Shown piece after piece: positions 60,063-64,000 of a DNA stretch of 64,000 nt. A program made the translations under genes and the position numbers. Source of the DNA: Hypomyces perniciosus (lineage: Eukaryota; Ascomycota; Sordariomycetes; Hypocreales; Hypocreaceae); assembly GCA_008477525.1 (NCBI GenBank), contig SPDT01000004.1:558001-622000 (forward strand). The letters run 5' to 3'. How positions within the stretch are numbered: the first letter of the stretch is position 1; the number at the start of each line of letters is the position of its first letter. A model generated the notes under the pieces. The model was given only the letters and a program-made list of their open reading frames with translations. It ran no database searches and was not told the DNA's origin.

Positions 60063-61336
60063 TCAACGGGGAAGAGGAGCACCAGATAGATAGAATTCAC
60101 CGCTGGCCAGATTGTCGCCTTGGCTGAGAACAGTTCCATCGGGAAGAGAAACCTTAACCCGAATACGCTTGCAAAACATGACCGTAACGTAGTGCGGAGG
60201 GACAGTAAACTCCTCCTTTTTGGCGTAGTTGGTGAACTCTGAATAGGACGTAGACGTCGAGTACGTAAACTGGTAGTTGAGACTGACCGAAAAGTCGGCA
60301 AGCCCAATACCAGATGCGGCCGTGATCGAAACGCCAACACTGTGCTGCATGGACTCCGTTTTCTCCTTAGAGAAGCCATATTGTATCTCGTCGCTGCGAG
60401 TAACGCCTCCATCTGATCCGTTCTCCCAAACACCCTCAACGTACCACGCAACAGATCTGCTGACTTTTGCAAAAGGATTACGCATGTTGTTAAGGATGTT
60501 CTGGTCCGTGGGCTGAAAGTAGGCAGTCAAGGGCAGTACAACTTCCGCTTGTGCTAGCTCGTTGTATAAATCTCCTCTGCTGGGAATTGTCTTTGCTGTC
60601 ACTTGGGGCACCCTGGCTGTGAATTGCTTGTAATTTCTTGGGACTTTGATTGACAGAGTCCAAGCGGGAACATTAGGGCGACCGCCGACATTCACAGCCC
60701 GGAATGTGCCAGTATACAGAGGAAGGTCCTCCGCGCCATCAACACCAGTGGGACTGGGAATAACTTCCCAGAGGAAAGCGTCTTGGCTGGCTCCTGATCC
60801 GCCATCATCACAAACGGTGGAGGCCTGGTATGTGCCCTGCCTGGCAAGATCTTGTCGCAAACACCAGATAGGAGCAGTGGGTTGATTGTAGCCGCTTACG
60901 CCGACGTCACCCAGTGACACATAGCCGGTAGCACAGCTCGGCCTCCAGATACTGCCGTCACGCTTGGCCCCAGATTTTCTATCGGTCCAGATAGTGGCCC
61001 AACCGGTAGGTTCTTTGAGAGCAGGCTTCGATGGGTCCTTCGGTGGCTGGCTTGGGTTCAGTGCAGCAATCAGCGTGGCCCGCTTGCCGCTGACGGGATC
61101 CCCGTGGGAGGGGACGGCGATGCTGCTGAAGGCGCGAAAGCCTCCGTCCTGATTTGGGTGCCAAAGACCAACATCACGTCTGGCCCCCGAACCAGTGTCC
61201 CAGAGCGAGCCATAGCTAGTGGTGATAGCAAGTCTGACCTCTCCATAGTCTTGATAGGCAGCAGGCGCACGCTTATGAGGGATGCCTCAGCGGAGGTAAA
61301 TAACGAAACGGGGAGGAGGAATTTATTAGATTTCAT
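60063..61336 (-). pseudogene. Vps62-domain / aerolysin-like secreted protein gene, frame-broken near its 5' end
   Basis: An ATG at 61336 opens a plausible signal peptide (about 20 residues, with TATATATA about 75 bp upstream). The body of the protein is open in a different frame from 61286 to 60063, about 407 codons. No GT-AG intron of acceptable length links them (the only in-phase option is 38 nt and would destroy the signal), so a small indel is likely. It could also be an assembly error or a missed intron. The body has two Vps62-like repeats (W-D-x-GSGA, LW/IW-x-P and SLGDVGVSGYNQP signatures) and a C-terminal Ser/Thr-rich alternating beta-strand region resembling pore-forming domains of the aerolysin type. 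Relatives include fungal and bacterial proteins with suspected insecticidal or membrane activity. The toxin role is an inference from domain resemblance only. Confidence 0.6.
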
Positions 61337-64000
61337 GATGTGCTGGGTTGATGGTGGATTGATAGTGGATTGATGAATGGATGGTCAAAAGGTAGGTTGT
61401 TGTCAAGAGGTATATATAGTTATAGACGCCGTTGGAACGAATCGTACCACATCTTGAAACTGAAGAGTAGTCCAATACAACACCAAGCAAGTCAGACTCG
61501 CCGAGACATCGAGCCCCTAAAATCACACCTTAGGATCTAAACCGACACAACAGCTGAACTCGTCACGTAATATCATTTAAGCTCCATTGGAGTCTTATAG
61601 GACTCCTTAATTTGTGCATAATCTTATATCTCAGCTTGGTATATAGATAGAGGCCGGGGCAATAGATATTCTGCATTATATTATACTTCTATGTATCTTA
61701 TTCCTTTGTTCCTCTATAACTCCGACTCCCATCTTAATACATATCACCGGTATAATTGAGATTGAAATATGCAGTACAGGAGGCTATAACTACACCTAGT
61801 AGGGGATCACAGAGTGATACTTCGGGGTCCATGATCAAGAGGCAGATTACTATGAGACCATAATGGAGCCCGAAGGCCACGCCACGAGTTCAGCTCCAGC
61901 GTCAGTTTGGATGTTGAGGTATGGTTTTGAGGGTTCCCCAGGTAAATGAGTAAACCACCGTTAAAGGGAAAGTAGTCTCAGTCAACCCACCGCTCGCTAT
62001 CCCCGAACTGAGTTGCTGACTGGTGCGTCTGACTTCGTTGGCAGACGAGATATTTGAGACCCTAGTAGTGCATCTCAAGCGCACACTGAGTGGTAGTGCG
62101 ATCCAGAAGCGCAGGACATCCCAAGCACCAGGCTCCTTGCAGCCGCACCTTTGAAGTTCCAGAGATCTCTCGGAGCCATGGTTAAGCTTGTCCGAGTCGG
62201 AATCCGAAAAAGTGGCCGGCGAAGTCAAGGTTGTCATCTACAACGTTGCGTGCGACCTAGTCATTCTGGCACAGTTGCACCGACATCAAAGGCATAAGGT
62301 AGCCTTGACGCGAGGAATTTTGCGCTGGGTAGCTACAGCATGTAAGAAGCATAAAAAAGCCATTACCATTCACTTCATGTTGTCTTTTTTTGGTGTACCT
62401 AATTGCCTGTTGGTCTAAGTGTAGCTAGTAATCGACCGACCAAATTACCTTGTCGTTGAGGAGCGGAGACGTGACTTCCAATGGCCCGAAACGAAAGTAT
62501 TCAGCCTTGATGAACTGTTCTCAATTAGGCGATGGGTACCCCGAGGCTCGCAAGATTACTCGTATGGTTCAGAATGGCTCTGCGGCCGACGAGAGGGAAT
62601 ATGGGACATTCCATGAGGCGGAATAAGCAGTCTATAAGGTGTCATTCTTCAGCTCAACCAGGCAAGTGACTTGAAATCCAAGTCACACCAGAAGCAAATA
62701 TAAGACAGAGAGTGGACAAGAGAGAAGAGACAAGAAGATAGCAGGATGGTCGGAGCCCCAAAAATCACATCTCGAAAGCCCAACCGACCCAGTCCCCCTC
62801 TTTCGAAAACATAAAATAGCGGGGGAATTCTTCTATATAAAGACAAGTCTTTTCTTTCTTTACTTTTTTTAAAGGGGGTTCAGCTGAGGGGTCGGTTTGG
62901 ATTTCGAGATGTGGTTGTGGGGGCTCCTCCTCACTCTTACTGATGCGGCACGGGATCCCTCCTGAAACAAAAACCTTGTATTAGTTATCGAGCTTATCTA
63001 TTTATTTCCTACAGAGATATTGGCTATAGCTGTACGGAGTAGGTGTATATATACTCGTGCACCTCGCGCAGATCCACAATAGGATCAAAGCGACGATGCT
63101 CTATATTTAAGCCGATAAATATAGACTTAGAATCGCCGCTCTAGGATTAGTTAAGAAAACAGTGGGGCTTCGGGTAATTTTGGGTATCTATGACTAATAC
63201 TCCGTATATAATCAGTCCTTTGCATGCCATTCCCCTCTCTGCACTCCATACGGAGTACAGTAATAGCCAATTAGTTAGTCCCCGACACGTCCTTTGGACT
63301 TATCCTTCTCTTAGACTCCAAGCCCTGGGATTGGCCAGAGGCTCATATATCGGGGTGGTATACAGAAGGAGGAGTAAAAAATGATTTAAAAAAATACGGA
63401 AAACTGTCACGTAAGGTATATAACTTCATTTAAGCTACTACTGTATAACACAGTAGGCCTACACTTTTGCCGTAGTAAATTTGATAAAAACAGATTTTAC
63501 TTTACTTGGATACTACTGGTATATGTGGAATTACCCTATGCAGACTGCAAGCTCCAAGCATACTGGTCTCTTCAACAACGTTCTGTCGTGTAACACGACG
63601 TAGTCAGTCTGAATGCATCACGAAAATAGGGCATTCTTGGCACCTGCATTTCTACCCTATTACACCATGGTGTGTGTGTCTGTTGCCCTGCTTCTTCCAT
63701 CATAATTGGTTTCTTTCCCCGCCCTTTTATCATAGAACCGAAACGACGCGCGTTCTATCCCATATATCGGACAATAACGAGCTCCCTTGCATAACCTCTT
63801 CGTCATTATTCTGACGGCAAGACCGACGTCATCCGACAGGTTCAGTATTCTGAAAATCCACCCTGGTTGAAGTATAGCACCTGTCTAATAACAACGGTTG
63901 AAAATGAGAGAAAATTACGAAGAAGCTGAAACCAGTTTTATGCAAGAAAGGAAGCCACGTTAAGCGGTCTGACGCAGCACAAAATAGACCATGCAGTGCT
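61337..64000. other. Gene-poor unique DNA at the right edge
   Basis: About 2.7 kb. The first 150 bp hold the TATA and leader of the Vps62-like gene. Beyond that I see only the 176-bp inverted repeat at 62752-62927 and TACGGAGTA-type motifs around 63035-63260. Open frames at 61902-62237, 62188-62418 and 63506-63814 lack recognisable content. Confidence 0.45.
62752..62927. repeat. 176-bp imperfect inverted repeat, MITE-like
   Basis: Arms of about 50 bp begin GGAGCCCC at 62752 and end GGGGCTCC at 62927. They share ACATCTCGAAA and CCGACCC strings around a 75-bp AT-rich centre. No target duplication is clear. It could be a small foldback element or a structured relic. Confidence 0.5.

Overview
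This window comes from the nuclear genome of a filamentous ascomycete, most likely a Sordariomycete of the order Hypocreales. The support is: short GT-AG introns of 50-80 nt, a class II hydrophobin, an alpha-type peptide pheromone precursor with the WC...PCW decapeptide, a subgroup C (killer-toxin-like) GH18 chitinase divergently paired with a LysM/CBM18 protein, and repeats that look heavily mutated by RIP (C-to-T and G-to-A change, TAA/TAG stops in every frame). I cannot name the species.

Unique, GC-balanced DNA occupies about 1-11268, 23313-24480 and 48130-64000. From the left it carries a DUF7730-type fungal protein (81-1349, -), an alpha-pheromone precursor (2795-3556, -), an intact ten-exon class I terpene synthase (6254-7878, +) with an approximately 72-bp tandem repeat in its promoter, a class II hydrophobin (23986-24423, +), a 231-aa protein of unknown function (48535-49230, +), a 1488-aa secreted chitinase (49411-54002, -) sharing a 691-bp promoter region with a secreted LysM/five-CBM18 protein (54694-56224, +), an amidoligase-like protein (57213-58496, +), a small cysteine-rich protein (59217-59513, -) and a Vps62-domain/pore-forming-toxin-like gene whose signal-peptide exon is out of frame with its body (60063-61336, -).

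Two AT-rich transposon nests surround the hydrophobin gene. Target-site duplications and LTR pairs resolve them. Nest 1 (11269-23298) is a minus-strand LINE (LINE-A, 14-bp TSD) interrupted by a 406-bp MITE-like element, a 580-bp solo LTR and a Ty3/Gypsy element (Gypsy-1, 162-bp LTRs), which itself carries a second solo LTR of the same family in inverse orientation. Nest 2 (24481-48113) is a plus-strand full-length LINE (LINE-E, 16-bp TSD) inserted 42 bp after the hydrophobin stop codon. It was hit near its 3' end by an inverted full-length LINE (LINE-B), which was hit by a chromodomain Ty3/Gypsy element (Gypsy-2, 411-bp LTRs), which was hit by a 5'-truncated LINE (LINE-C). RIP damage falls from outer to inner elements, matching the nesting order. 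Removing the insertions leaves about 28.3 kb of ancestral locus.

Functionally the unique genes are mostly secreted or dispensable-type products: mating signal, volatile or secondary metabolite, surface coat, and chitin attack plus chitin binding. The chitinase and LysM protein are the clearest working pair: a divergent gene pair with matching chitin-binding modules, as known for subgroup C chitinases of other Hypocreales.
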